A DNA stretch of 25,313 nt from NCBI GenBank assembly GCA_035315885.1, contig DATFXM010000055.1:1-25313 (forward strand), written 5' to 3'. A program made the position numbers and the translations under genes. Below are positions 17,429 through 25,313 of the stretch, piece by piece. Every line of letters starts with the position of its first letter. Within the stretch, counting starts at the first letter, position 1. Source of the stretch: DATFXM01 sp035315885 (lineage in GTDB: Bacteria; Acidobacteriota; Blastocatellia; UBA7656). Below the pieces are notes generated by a model. The model had not been told where the DNA came from and made no database searches. It saw only the letters and a list, made by a program, of their open reading frames with translations.

Positions 17429-18031
17429 TATGGGCCCCCGTCATTCTCGAAGAAACTTGGAGCGCATCGTTTGTCGCAGTGTTAATGTTGGGTCCCAGGT
17501 TTACGGGCGCCTCACATTCGAAATTGTCGTGGGTGTGAGCGCGGTAGGAAGCCCAAATGTCCACGAGCCCGAAGCCTCCGCGGCGGTCGCTATTGAAGAA
17601 CATCCAGTGCCCGTCGCGCGAAAAGCTTGGAACGCTCTCAGACGCCGCTGTGTTGACGATCGGCCCCAGGTTTACTGGTGGGCCCCACGGATCCTCGACG
17701 CTCGCCCGCTGAGAAACCCAGATGTCCTGACTACCGAAGCCGGGGGTTCGGCCGGAACCGAAATACAGGCTCAGCCCGTCCTTCGATAAGCGGGTCCGAA
17801 CTCGAGGAACGCTGAATTGACTACGGGGCCTAAATTGACGGGAGCAGACCAATCCGAAAACCTCGCGGCAGCAGTCGCTGGGTACCCGACCTTAGATCCC
17901 GAATGGACGATCCCTAACAAAGAGCTCATAGCGGCGCTTACTAAGGGAGCGATCCCGAACAGTGAGAAGATTGACATGAAAAGCGCCATAACGACGCCGC
18001 TCACTGAACTTGAATTGAACATGCTCTTCAT
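17428..18031 (-). pseudogene. PD40-type beta-propeller secreted protein, truncated and frameshifted
   Basis: From ATG 18031 (AAAGGGAG just upstream) the gene encodes a signal peptide (GVVMALFMSIFSLFGIAPLV), then FSDWSAPVNLGPVVNSAFLE. The frame is lost near 17793 (GCTTATCG, where one T appears to be missing) and resumes in another frame as LSKDGLSLYFGSGRTPGFGS, then GPPVNLGPIVNTAASESVPS and APVNLGPNINTATNDA. A second one-base loss near 17470 separates the last piece, SFFENDGGP. The repeating PVNLGPxxNT and DGxxxxFxS units are PD40 (WD40-like) blades seen in secreted proteins that resemble OmpA-associated propellers. After the third blade the gene ends at the G-rich heptad repeat, so later blades are missing. 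A gene caller may report 17415-17852 as a short protein; the context shows it is a fragment. Confidence 0.7.
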
Positions 18032-18259
18032 CTTCACTCCCTTTTAAAGGGGGCTCTTGCGATCAGGGCTAACCCTCTTGACAATGCTTCACGCATCGCT
18101 GCATTCGCAGTAACGAGTAATTCGAACCGAAAAACACTTACGAACCAGGAGGGTTTTGGTCGCGGCACGAGGGGTACTGCCATGAGCCCGACCTGCCAAC
18201 TGCCCATTTGGGCGGGCGATAGTTCATTCGACAAATTCGACAATTAGGATTTCTTGAGG

Positions 18260-18949
18260 CTAAGAGTCAGCGAGTCTGCTGCTTAGAGCTTTCGCCACGG
18301 CCTCACTCTTGGAGTGGACTTGGAGCTTCTGATAGATGTTCTGAAGGTGAAACTTCACTGTATTAACGCTGATGTCCAACGCGGCCGCAGCCGTCTTATA
18401 GTGGTGACCCTGGACCAGCAGTTTAAGCAACTGAGTCTCAGTTGGTGTAAGGTGATAGTTGGCCTGCTGAGGCGGGTGGAACTCGCGAAACAGCGCTACG
18501 ACGCGGCTAGCCACTTCCGGCGACATCGGCGCTCCCCCACTCATCACTTCTCTGAGGCTTTCCAGTAGCTCGGAGGGCGGTGTCCTCTTTAACAAATACC
18601 CGGATGCTCCTGCGCAGAGGGCGCTGAAAATCTGATCGTCGTCGTCATAAACAGTTAGAGCAACCAGGAGCAACTTTGGATAGCGCTCTTTCAGAATTCG
18701 AATCCCCTCGTCCCCCTGCATCTTCGGCAGCCCGATATCAACGAGGACGACGTCAGGCAATTGACTGCCGATATGATATAGCGCGTCTTCCATCGAGCGA
18801 TAGTTTCCAGTGCACCGGTACCCTACAGTTCCGTTGATCAGCATCTGTAATCCTTCTCGCAGATCGCGCTGATCCTCGATTATGGCTACCTTGATGACGT
18901 TTGATTTCGCGGATCCGTACCTCTCTGACGCTGGAGCTTTGTCCGACAC
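18260..18949 (-). CDS. NarL/LuxR-family two-component response regulator
   Basis: GTG 18949 is preferred as start because GAGGAG lies four bases upstream; an in-frame TTG at 18961 would overlap that site. The protein has about 229 residues. The receiver domain begins at VIKVAIIEDQRD, with the phosphoacceptor Asp71 in VVLVDIGLP, Thr99 in ALTVYDDDD and Lys121 in YLLKRTPP, all in the expected places. The C-terminal LuxR helix-turn-helix (about 164-226) reads HLTPTETQLLKLLVQGHHYK, TAAAALDISVNTVKFHLQNI and YQKLQVHSKSEAVAKA. It follows the sensor kinase gene on the same strand after about 139 bases, so the two are almost certainly partners: phosphotransfer from the kinase would trigger DNA binding. 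Target genes are not evident. Confidence 0.92.
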   Translation of the reverse strand: MSDKAPASERYGSAKSNVIKVAIIEDQRDLREGLQMLINGTVGYRCTGNYRSMEDALYHIGSQLPDVVLVDIGLPKMQGDEGIRILKERYPKLLLVALTVYDDDDQIFSALCAGASGYLLKRTPPSELLESLREVMSGGAPMSPEVASRVVALFREFHPPQQANYHLTPTETQLLKLLVQGHHYKTAAAALDISVNTVKFHLQNIYQKLQVHSKSEAVAKALSSRLADS

Positions 18950-19008
18950 GGTTCTCCTCAAATTAGTTAGGCCTGGTTGTACAGCTTACGCCAGAGCATT
19001 CGGTGAGT

Positions 19009-19030
19009 CACCCGCCCGTTCAGGCGGGTG
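19009..19030. other. Hairpin between the sensor kinase and response regulator genes
   Basis: CACCCGCC (19009-19016) and GGCGGGTG (19023-19030) form a perfect eight-base stem with a six-base loop in the gap between kinase and regulator. No T-run follows on either strand, so it is not a typical intrinsic terminator. It may reduce read-through or stabilise the upstream part of the message; this is inferred. Confidence 0.5.
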
Positions 19031-19088
19031 CGTTAAGATAAAATTTAACGCCTCACAGGCCGAGCAAGGTGAATTGTCTTCCCGTACT

Positions 19089-22000
19089 TCACTTTTCCTT
19101 TCTGCCTCTACGCCTGCCACGCCCGTCAAAAGGAACTCTAAGCGCTAAAGCCGTGCCCTCTCCACGAGGCGAGGTTACGTCTAACCTCCCGCCCAATCTC
19201 TTCGCACGTGCACGCATACTTTCAAGTCCGTTCCCTTCGTTATCACGTTGAGGCTCAAACCCTGTTCCGTTGTCTCTCAGGTTTAACACGAGCCATCCAG
19301 CCTCGATTCGCAACTCGATCTCCGTTTTTGTGCACGATGCATGACGCACAATGTTATTGACGCCTTCTTTAAAAATCAGAAAAACCTGGCGTCGGGTTTC
19401 CGGTTCTATTTTCTTGTTCTGACCGTCGAGAGGCGCTACAAAGTTAAACTCAATCTCGCGAGAAGTGAAGATATCTCCAGCCAGTCTTCTCATACGTTGG
19501 GTCAGATCGAAAACGTGATCCTTCTGAGGGTTAACCGCCCAGACGATATCGCTCAGCGCTTCCATTGACTCAATCGAAATTCGGGAAATCCTCGAGAGCG
19601 GCTCCAGAGCGGGCGCATCATCTTTGCTTATTTGCTGGCGAGCTACTTCGCTGAGTACCGAAACCTGCGACAGGCTCGAGCCAATGTCATCGTGCAGGTC
19701 GGCGGCAATGTGGGTTCTCACTCTTTCGAGCTCCAGGAGGCGAGCTATGCGATAACGATGAATCGCATAAGCTGCTAACCCGATTAAAAGCGCAAATACC
19801 GTAAGAAACCAGGATTGCCGCCAGACAGGCGGGAGAATCCTGAATGCGATAGTCGCTGGCATTGCGCTGACGGCACCTTCGGCACTGACGGCCCGCACCA
19901 TGAAGCGATAGGCTCCCGGCGAGAGGCTGGCATAATTCACCGTACGCTGATCAGTCGGCGCACTCCACTCAGTATCTCCTCCGCCAAGCTTAACTTGATA
20001 CCGAAGCGCTTCGCCCATTGAAAAATCGAGACCGAAGAAATCAATTTGAAGCTGGTTCTGATTCGGTCCAAGTTCCAAACCGGAGAGTTCGGTCTCGCCC
20101 AATTCGGAAACCGGGTGCCGGACACCTGCGATGCGCAGCCCACCAATCAAAATGGGTGGCGCCGACCGCGGACCTTCAAGTTCCGGGACAAGCCGTGATA
20201 GCCCCTTCATCGTTCCGAACCAAAGACAGCCTCTCCGATCGCGTAGAGCGGACGTGACAAAATCACCGATCAGTCCATCGGCTGTCGAATAGTGTCTGAT
20301 CCGGCCAGTTTCAAGATTTAGCTTGTCAACGCCGCGCACAGTGCCTAGATAGATCTGGCCCCACTGATCCTCGGTAACACACCTGATGTTATTGCTCGAC
20401 AACCCGTCAGAAGTCGAAAGCGCAACGAAGCGCGGCTGTTCCGCAATGGGGTCATCAAGGTGCGCCAGTCCGCTCTGACCAGTGGCAATCCAGAGCCGAC
20501 CGACGCGATCGAGGTAGAGCATCGTTATCGCCCCTGCAGGCAAACCGTCACCCGTTCCAAACAGTCTAAAACCCCCTGCGGTATAGCGCGCCAGACCGCC
20601 CTCAGAGAATCCAATCCAAAGGTTGCCTGATCGGTCCTCGCAGAACGCCGTCGGCAAATGTGATCCCAATACCCCATCTGCTTCGGGGTATGGCGTCAGT
20701 TTTCCAGTCCGTCGCTCCCATTTCGTCAGCCCGCCGTACCGACCAGCAGAACCGGAGCTTATCCAGACGTTGCCACCCGAGTCCTCAAAGAGATGGAAGA
20801 TGAGATTACCAGTTAGCCCGTCACGAGTCGTATAGACGGCCTCAGGACGAGCGTACTCAAGCTGTTCGATGCTCCTGACATTCTTAAATCGGTGAAGTCC
20901 GTTCGTGGTGAGCATCCACCATCCGCCGGCGCGATCAAGGAAGCCAACAGGAGAAGCCCATCGAGAGGTGGCATCGTCCGGCAGATGCGCCTGAATCGCG
21001 GCGAAACCATTGCCATCGAAGCGATTGACAAACCAATTGCCGCTTATAGCATAGACATCGCCGGTCGTATCTTCGTAGATGGAATGCACTGGAGTAGCTC
21101 CCAGGCCGTCGGCCGTACCATAGCTCGCGAACCCTTTAACGGTCAGTTTCATCGCTCCATTCTGAGAACCCATCCAAAGATTACCGTCCAGGTCCTCGGC
21201 CAGAGTCCTGATCTGGTTTCCGCTCAACCCCTGGGCCGACGTGTAGCTTCGCAACCGATTGCCGTCGAACTCCTCAAGACCCCCATGTGTACCGATCCAG
21301 ACATGTCCGTCAGCAGTCTGGTGCAAAGCGAGTACTCGATTCGATAACAAGTCAGCCATGGCGTGGTGGCGTGCCGATGGTGGAATGGGGAATTCGGAGT
21401 GTTTGTCTGACATTCTTTCTTCGTTCGGCCGTGCGAAATCGGGGATAGGCACGTCAATTAGTCCTGCACCGGCATGGCCGATCCACAATCTACCCTCCCC
21501 GTCTGCCAGTAGTGCCATCACCTGGCTCCGGCCCAGCGACGATGTAAGGGTGTAGTGGGTCATCCGGCCATCGGGCGAGCGACGAGTCACGCCCTCGATG
21601 GTTCCTATCCACAGAGTGCCCTGTCGATCTTCAATCAGCGCTGAGACTACTGCCAGATGATCTGGATGCGACGGCAATCCAATCTCGACCCGGCGAAATA
21701 CTTTCGTACCACCTTCCTCCTCCATTCGGAACAGACCCCCGTCAGTCCCGGCCCAGACCTGCCCAAACTGATCTTCATACAGGATGTTGACGTTGTTTGT
21801 TCTCGCGTCACTTCCGACCGGATAGGTAGTGAACAGGTTTTTTTGCCCATCGCTCGTATCGCGTCTGTGAGAAGACTCGTCCGCCGTTGTGGCACTGGGA
21901 TCGCGGCCTCTCGGATGGAATCGACAAGCGCCGCCACCGTTGGTCGCGATCCAGTAGCCACCATCGCGAGTCTCCAGCAGATTATTAATTGTCGGAGTTG

Positions 22001-22265
22001 GCAGCCCGTGCTCCATTGTGTAGGTGACGAATCGGTGACCATCGAATCGGCTCAGGCCGTCCCTGGTGCAAAACCAAAGGAAGCCTTTAGTGTCTCGTAC
22101 AATCCTAATGATGAAAGTGCTTCCAAGACCGTCGGCGGTGCTATAAGTCCTTATTGGCAACTGCTCGGCCCGCATAAACGCAGAAACACAATGCAGCAAC
22201 GCTAGAGTCGCCGCGATGCGAAGGCCGATCAGTATGTGTTTAGATAGGGCACCGAGCATTCTCAT
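19089..22265 (-). CDS. Sensor histidine kinase with Reg_prop double propeller, Y_Y_Y domain and HisKA_3/HATPase
   Basis: Membrane sensor of about 1058 residues. The open frame extends to a TTG at 22289, but ATG 22265 is preferred; ATG 22259, seven bases after AGGGG, is also possible. After a signal segment (LIGLRIAATLALLHCVSAFM), about 14 two-component regulator propeller repeats follow, for example FLWFCTRDGLSRFDGHRFVT, TLWIGTIEGVTR, NLWMGSQNGAMKLT, NLWIGFSEGGLARYTAGGF and CLWFGTMKGLSRL. Fourteen repeats fit two seven-bladed propellers. Then come a Y_Y_Y Ig-like domain (LQIDFFGLDFSMGEALRYQV), one membrane span (SWFLTVFALLIGLAAYAIHR), a HisKA_3 domain with phosphoacceptor His858 in DLHDDIGSSLS, and an ATPase domain with GVNNIVRHA (N box), DNGTGF and GNGLESM. 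The periplasmic propeller would sense an extracellular ligand, often a glycan in Bacteroidetes relatives; the ligand here is unknown. It pairs with the downstream regulator. Confidence 0.92.
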   Translation of the reverse strand: MRMLGALSKHILIGLRIAATLALLHCVSAFMRAEQLPIRTYSTADGLGSTFIIRIVRDTKGFLWFCTRDGLSRFDGHRFVTYTMEHGLPTPTINNLLETRDGGYWIATNGGGACRFHPRGRDPSATTADESSHRRDTSDGQKNLFTTYPVGSDARTNNVNILYEDQFGQVWAGTDGGLFRMEEEGGTKVFRRVEIGLPSHPDHLAVVSALIEDRQGTLWIGTIEGVTRRSPDGRMTHYTLTSSLGRSQVMALLADGEGRLWIGHAGAGLIDVPIPDFARPNEERMSDKHSEFPIPPSARHHAMADLLSNRVLALHQTADGHVWIGTHGGLEEFDGNRLRSYTSAQGLSGNQIRTLAEDLDGNLWMGSQNGAMKLTVKGFASYGTADGLGATPVHSIYEDTTGDVYAISGNWFVNRFDGNGFAAIQAHLPDDATSRWASPVGFLDRAGGWWMLTTNGLHRFKNVRSIEQLEYARPEAVYTTRDGLTGNLIFHLFEDSGGNVWISSGSAGRYGGLTKWERRTGKLTPYPEADGVLGSHLPTAFCEDRSGNLWIGFSEGGLARYTAGGFRLFGTGDGLPAGAITMLYLDRVGRLWIATGQSGLAHLDDPIAEQPRFVALSTSDGLSSNNIRCVTEDQWGQIYLGTVRGVDKLNLETGRIRHYSTADGLIGDFVTSALRDRRGCLWFGTMKGLSRLVPELEGPRSAPPILIGGLRIAGVRHPVSELGETELSGLELGPNQNQLQIDFFGLDFSMGEALRYQVKLGGGDTEWSAPTDQRTVNYASLSPGAYRFMVRAVSAEGAVSAMPATIAFRILPPVWRQSWFLTVFALLIGLAAYAIHRYRIARLLELERVRTHIAADLHDDIGSSLSQVSVLSEVARQQISKDDAPALEPLSRISRISIESMEALSDIVWAVNPQKDHVFDLTQRMRRLAGDIFTSREIEFNFVAPLDGQNKKIEPETRRQVFLIFKEGVNNIVRHASCTKTEIELRIEAGWLVLNLRDNGTGFEPQRDNEGNGLESMRARAKRLGGRLDVTSPRGEGTALALRVPFDGRGRRRGRKEK

Positions 22266-22573
22266 GCCCCTGCTGTCTGAGGATCGCAAGCGGACGTGAC
22301 TCGATATTTCCAGTTCGATATCGACGGCTTATCGGGTCATCTTGTCCGCCATCGGGTACTGGTCTATCGTTGAAGCTCGCCAGTCAACCAGCTGGCTTGG
22401 CTTGTTAGAAATCAGGAATTATTCCATTCGCCTTATACACCAGTTGATTTAATGAAGACAACTCTGCGAACCGACTAATCAAGGCGAGTCCCTGCCTCAC
22501 TCGCATTCTGTCACAATCGTGGTCCGAGACTCGGAAGAACTTAGTTTATTCCTTCGTCGTCTGAGCGCAGTAG
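22266..22573. other. Intergenic region with no recognisable gene
   Basis: This gap lies upstream of the minus-strand sensor kinase and should contain its promoter. Apart from a short CCAGCTGG palindrome near 22388, no clear operator, hairpin, RNA gene or coding frame was recognised. Confidence 0.35.
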
Positions 22574-22783
22574 CACGGTCGAGTACAGAACTCTCTAAAC
22601 AACGCGACCGGAACCCTATCAACGGGTTGCATTGAAGGCGAAGTAGATAAGCTGAAACGCGAGGGCGGACTCAGTCTCCATCCCGAAGCTTTCATGTTGT
22701 TCGGCGAGAACGGTTCGGGCGGCGTGCGAATCGGAATTGACGCGGCAACTCATAAAAGTTATGAATCGTCCGTGTGGAGGTGA
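22574..22783 (+). pseudogene. Possible C-terminal fossil of a SMI1/KNR4 (SUKH)-like protein
   Basis: After a TAG at 22571-22573, the plus strand stays open to TGA 22781-22783 and includes GEVDKLKREGGLSLHPEAFM followed by LFGENGSGGVRIGIDAATHK. The pattern 'F-LFG-NG-G-----ID' resembles the core of SUKH (SMI1/KNR4) proteins, some of which are toxin immunity proteins. There is no suitable upstream start or N-terminal half, so if the likeness is real this is a remnant. Its stop codon lies inside the ribosome site of the cytochrome gene. The assignment is tentative. Confidence 0.3.
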
Positions 22784-22784
22784 T

Positions 22785-24329
22785 ATGCAGCGCTGGACCA
22801 TAACAAGGCTAATCGCCATCTCTTTTGCCCTGACCGCGGTCACGGCATCCATTGGGGGACAAGTGGCGCGGGATCAAAAAGCCTGGTCGGCAGTGATCCC
22901 CAGGACGTGGGATGATCAGGCAATGGAATCTCTCGAGCTTCCATTGGCTCACGCCGCTGCCTCTCCACGACACATCTCGTCCGAATACTATTACCGGATA
23001 CCTGTACGACCAATTTACAAGAGCTATCCGGTCTATCGTCCTGATAGGGAACCCGCAGGGTACGCTGACTTTCTCAAGGCCCAGCAGCCCGAGATCGTTT
23101 TTGATTCATCGATTTCAAAAACGCAGGAGGACTGGATCAAAGCAGGTGAACTGGTCTTTGATGCGCCAATAGAGTTTGAATCGTCAGGGACGTTGTTCTC
23201 AGAAATCAAACGCACCGGTTGGTTCGACAAGAACCGCGTCCTTACCACCAAAGACGGCATCCTTCCTAACATGAAATACGTGATAAGGGAGAAGGGTAAG
23301 GTTGAGCTCGGTATTTTGTCTTGCGCTATGTGCCACAGCCGAGTGATGCCGGACGGTAGCGTGATCAAAGGTGCGCAAGGCAACTTTCCCGACGATCGCG
23401 CATTCGGATACGAAACCAAAATAGAATTCGCAAACGCAAAGGACGATAAGGTCAAAGATAAGTTGCTCAAGGACCTGCGCAGCTTTATGCGGCGGAGCTA
23501 TGCGGCACCATGGCTTCAGAATGATCCTAACTCACAGCCAGACCGAATGACGATTGAGGAAATAGCGTCGGTGATGGAGGCGATCCCTGTCGGCGTTTGC
23601 GCGAGACAAGGAAGCAGCGGTTTCTATCCGGCTCGCATTCCAGATTTGATCGGAGTAAAGGACAGACGTTATCTCGATTTATCAGGTCTTGTTCGTCATC
23701 GGACTGTCGGAGACTTGATGCGCTACGCCGCGCTCAACCAGGGTGCGGACTTTTTGTCGAGTTACGGTGATTTCAGGCCGCGCGGCGAATTGCGCGATCC
23801 GTCGAAAGAGAGCCGGTACAGTGACGAGCAGCTTTATGCCCTCGCCTTATTTTTGTATTCCCTAAAGCCTCCTCCAAATCCAAACAAATTCGATGCGCTC
23901 GCCTCGAGAGGCAAGCAGGTATTCGAGGAGCAGGGCTGCGCATTGTGCCACACGCCACCGCTATACACCAATAACAAGTTGACTCCCGCTGATGGATTCC
24001 AGGTAACCGATGAACGGCTCAAGCAGGACGACGTTATGTCGATCTCCGTGCACACCGACTCAACGTCAACGCTCAAGACGCGGCGAGGGACCGGCTATTA
24101 CAAAGTACCTTCGTTAAAAGGGGTCTGGTATCGAGGACCGTTCGAACATAACGGATCGGTGGCAACTCTCGAAGATTGGTTCGATCCGCTCCGGTTGAGA
24201 GACGATTACACTCCGACCGGGTTTCTTGGATACAGAGTGAAGACGAGAGCGGTCCCAGGCCACAAGTTCGGCCTCGATCTTTCATTGGAGGATCGAAAGT
24301 CACTTGTCGCGTTCCTTAAGACCCTTTGA
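22785..24329 (+). CDS. Secreted di-heme c-type cytochrome (cytochrome c peroxidase/RoxA-like)
   Basis: ATG 22785 is chosen over the upstream ATGs at 22737 and 22761 because GGAGGTGAT lies directly before it and it begins a signal peptide (MQRWTITRLIAISFALTAVT). The 514-residue protein has two covalent heme sites: CAMCH at 180-184 and CALCH at 385-389, as in di-heme cytochrome c peroxidase-like proteins. The C-terminal part reads YYKVPSLKGVWYRGPFEHNG, then SVATLEDWFDP and GHKFGLDLSLEDRKSLVAFL, a signature shared by the peroxidase/MauG group and the rubber oxygenases RoxA and RoxB. The spacing of over 200 residues between hemes is longer than in classical CcpA. It acts in the periplasm or outside the cell, probably in electron transfer, peroxide reduction or oxidative cleavage; the exact reaction cannot be told. 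It has no obvious partner gene here. Confidence 0.8.
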   Translation: MQRWTITRLIAISFALTAVTASIGGQVARDQKAWSAVIPRTWDDQAMESLELPLAHAAASPRHISSEYYYRIPVRPIYKSYPVYRPDREPAGYADFLKAQQPEIVFDSSISKTQEDWIKAGELVFDAPIEFESSGTLFSEIKRTGWFDKNRVLTTKDGILPNMKYVIREKGKVELGILSCAMCHSRVMPDGSVIKGAQGNFPDDRAFGYETKIEFANAKDDKVKDKLLKDLRSFMRRSYAAPWLQNDPNSQPDRMTIEEIASVMEAIPVGVCARQGSSGFYPARIPDLIGVKDRRYLDLSGLVRHRTVGDLMRYAALNQGADFLSSYGDFRPRGELRDPSKESRYSDEQLYALALFLYSLKPPPNPNKFDALASRGKQVFEEQGCALCHTPPLYTNNKLTPADGFQVTDERLKQDDVMSISVHTDSTSTLKTRRGTGYYKVPSLKGVWYRGPFEHNGSVATLEDWFDPLRLRDDYTPTGFLGYRVKTRAVPGHKFGLDLSLEDRKSLVAFLKTL

Positions 24330-24435
24330 GTCCTGGCTAATTATTCCTTGTCGTTCAGCAGCATTGACTGTCGAGGCCATTAGTACACCGCGGACGCTTC
24401 AAACAATTTGTGCGATTGTTGGTTCTAATCGAGAC

Positions 24436-25245
24436 TTAGACCAGATGATTGATAGTGGTAAGACAGGCTTCCTGCTGGAATCCTATTCCGATAAAGGATG
24501 GTGGTACTAACTCCCTGTCGCTTTCGCGGTAAAGACTCCGCTACCGGTCATCCTGTTGACTGGTTGCAGCCTGCTCTATTCCTCGCGCCGTCGGACCTGG
24601 CGAAAGGGTTTGTTACTCCTGTTACCCGTGATCATCTTCTCCGGGGCAGGTCTCTTGAGTCCCTTTAATATCGGTTATCGTCATCTGCTTCCGATCTTGC
24701 CCTTCCTTTTTATTTTCGCGGGACGACTGGCAGCTATTCAGTGGAAGCCCAAACAGATACTACCCTGGGCAGTAAGCCTGGCCGTACTCTGGCTGGTCAT
24801 TGGTTCGACGATCATCTATCCGCACTACCTTGCTTATTTCAATCAACTTGTGGGTGGGCCTGGCGGCGGACATAGGCTCCTGGGCGACTCTAACTTAGAT
24901 TGGGGACAGGATCTCATCGGGCTGCGAGAATTTATGAACCGCGAGAACATTGCTTCAGTGAAATTGGGCTATATGGGAACCGCCGACCCCAGGGCATATG
25001 GCCTCTCTTACGAACAGCTTCCTGGTTTCCCTTATGGTCGCGACAAAAGCGAGAGCATTTCCGAAGTATCAAGGAACCCACCCAGTGGAGTTTATGCAAT
25101 CAGCGTCAGCTGTTTACAAGGGTATTGTTTTAAGAACCACGACCTCTATGTCAGCTTTCGTGGACGCAGCCTGATGCAATTATCGGGCATTCCATTTTCA
25201 TTTATCGAATCCAGACTTGATTGGCATTTACGGTCCGCGAAATAG
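24436..25245 (+). pseudogene. C-terminal part of a GT39-like membrane glycosyltransferase with a premature stop
   Basis: The frame reads SGKTGFLLESYSDKGWWY, then TAA (24508-24510), and continues in the same frame with LPVAFAVKTPLPVILLTGCS. Dolichol-phosphate-mannosyltransferase-like (GT39/PMT) proteins typically have GWWYYFPVAFxVKTPLP here, so a tyrosine codon appears to have become TAA by a single substitution. Several membrane helices follow (GLLLLLPVIIFSGAGLLSPF, PWAVSLAVLWLVIGSTIIYP), then the family hallmark DSNLDWGQDLIGLREFM and a LGYMGTADPRAYGL segment. The N-terminal half with the catalytic acidic residues is absent: sequence 5' of about 24436 does not resemble the family. Around 24436-24480 the sequence also resembles the C-terminal donor motif of GT4 enzymes (GSNRDL...GKTGFLL), so a fusion junction is possible. 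A gene caller may report only 24556-25245. Confidence 0.7.
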
Positions 25246-25246
25246 A

Positions 25247-25313
25247 ATGTCGGTAGCTGTAATGCTATCGGTTTTGGCGATAGGGGCGCGCCTGTTGCAT
25301 TATCAAGCAACCG
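25247..25313 (+). CDS. Possible start of a further gene, cut by the window end
   Basis: One base after the stop of the glycosyltransferase remnant, ATG 25247 opens a frame reading MSVAVMLSVLAIGARLLHYQ that runs off the window. The hydrophobic start could be a membrane segment. There is no clear ribosome site and too little sequence to name it. Confidence 0.25.
   Translation, partial: MSVAVMLSVLAIGARLLHYQAT

Noticed and set aside
18034..18243. A 69-codon minus-strand open frame between the PD40 remnant and the regulator
   Set aside because: No domain, signal peptide or convincing ribosome site; treated as non-coding.
22619..22852. A 77-codon minus-strand open frame before the cytochrome gene
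   Set aside because: It overlaps the cytochrome start and its ribosome site, has no recognisable domain, and the opposite strand gives more protein-like sequence.

Overview
The window looks like chromosomal DNA from a mid-to-high-GC soil or sediment bacterium, most likely an Acidobacteriota member (Blastocatellia-like). This is inferred from gene style only: a CadC-type winged-helix regulator fused to a TolB-like propeller, a sensor kinase with a Reg_prop periplasmic domain, many secreted beta-propeller proteins, and small secreted DUF4440 and lipocalin-like proteins. No rRNA, tRNA, CRISPR array, prophage or intact transposase was seen.

Left part (1-6.7 kb): the decayed 3' part of a ScyD/ScyE-like propeller gene (minus strand); a secreted S9 prolyl-oligopeptidase-type peptidase whose start region carries two compensating frameshifts; a repeat rich in CTCTGCGT/ACGCAGAG; a short AAA+ protein consisting only of a ClpB/ClpC-type D1 domain; a secreted HEAT-repeat plus PQQ-type beta-propeller protein; and a 39-codon fossil of a serine/threonine kinase N-terminus.

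Middle (6.7-16 kb): on the minus strand, two small secreted DUF4440/SnoaL-like proteins flank a secreted propeller protein. On the plus strand is a membrane-anchored winged-helix/TolB-propeller regulator. Then come a secreted M28 metallopeptidase (minus), a wrecked DoxX-like membrane gene, and two secreted lipocalin-like proteins, one of them an internal tandem duplication. A 192-bp MITE/REPIN-like palindromic element lies between the duplicated gene and a divergent AraC-family regulator.

Right part (16.4-25.3 kb): the AraC regulator; a 56-bp G-rich heptad repeat at the broken 3' end of a PD40 propeller pseudogene; a two-component system (sensor kinase with 14 Reg_prop repeats, then a NarL/LuxR response regulator); a possible SUKH-like fossil; a secreted di-heme c-type cytochrome; and the C-terminal part of a GT39-like membrane glycosyltransferase with a nonsense codon.

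Most intact genes encode exported or envelope proteins, and three are regulators that could sense envelope or extracellular signals. No multi-gene defence or biosynthetic system is evident. The most distinctive observations are the D1-only Clp-type ATPase, the paired-hairpin repeat element, the G-rich heptad array, and the high density of gene fossils among long intact genes.
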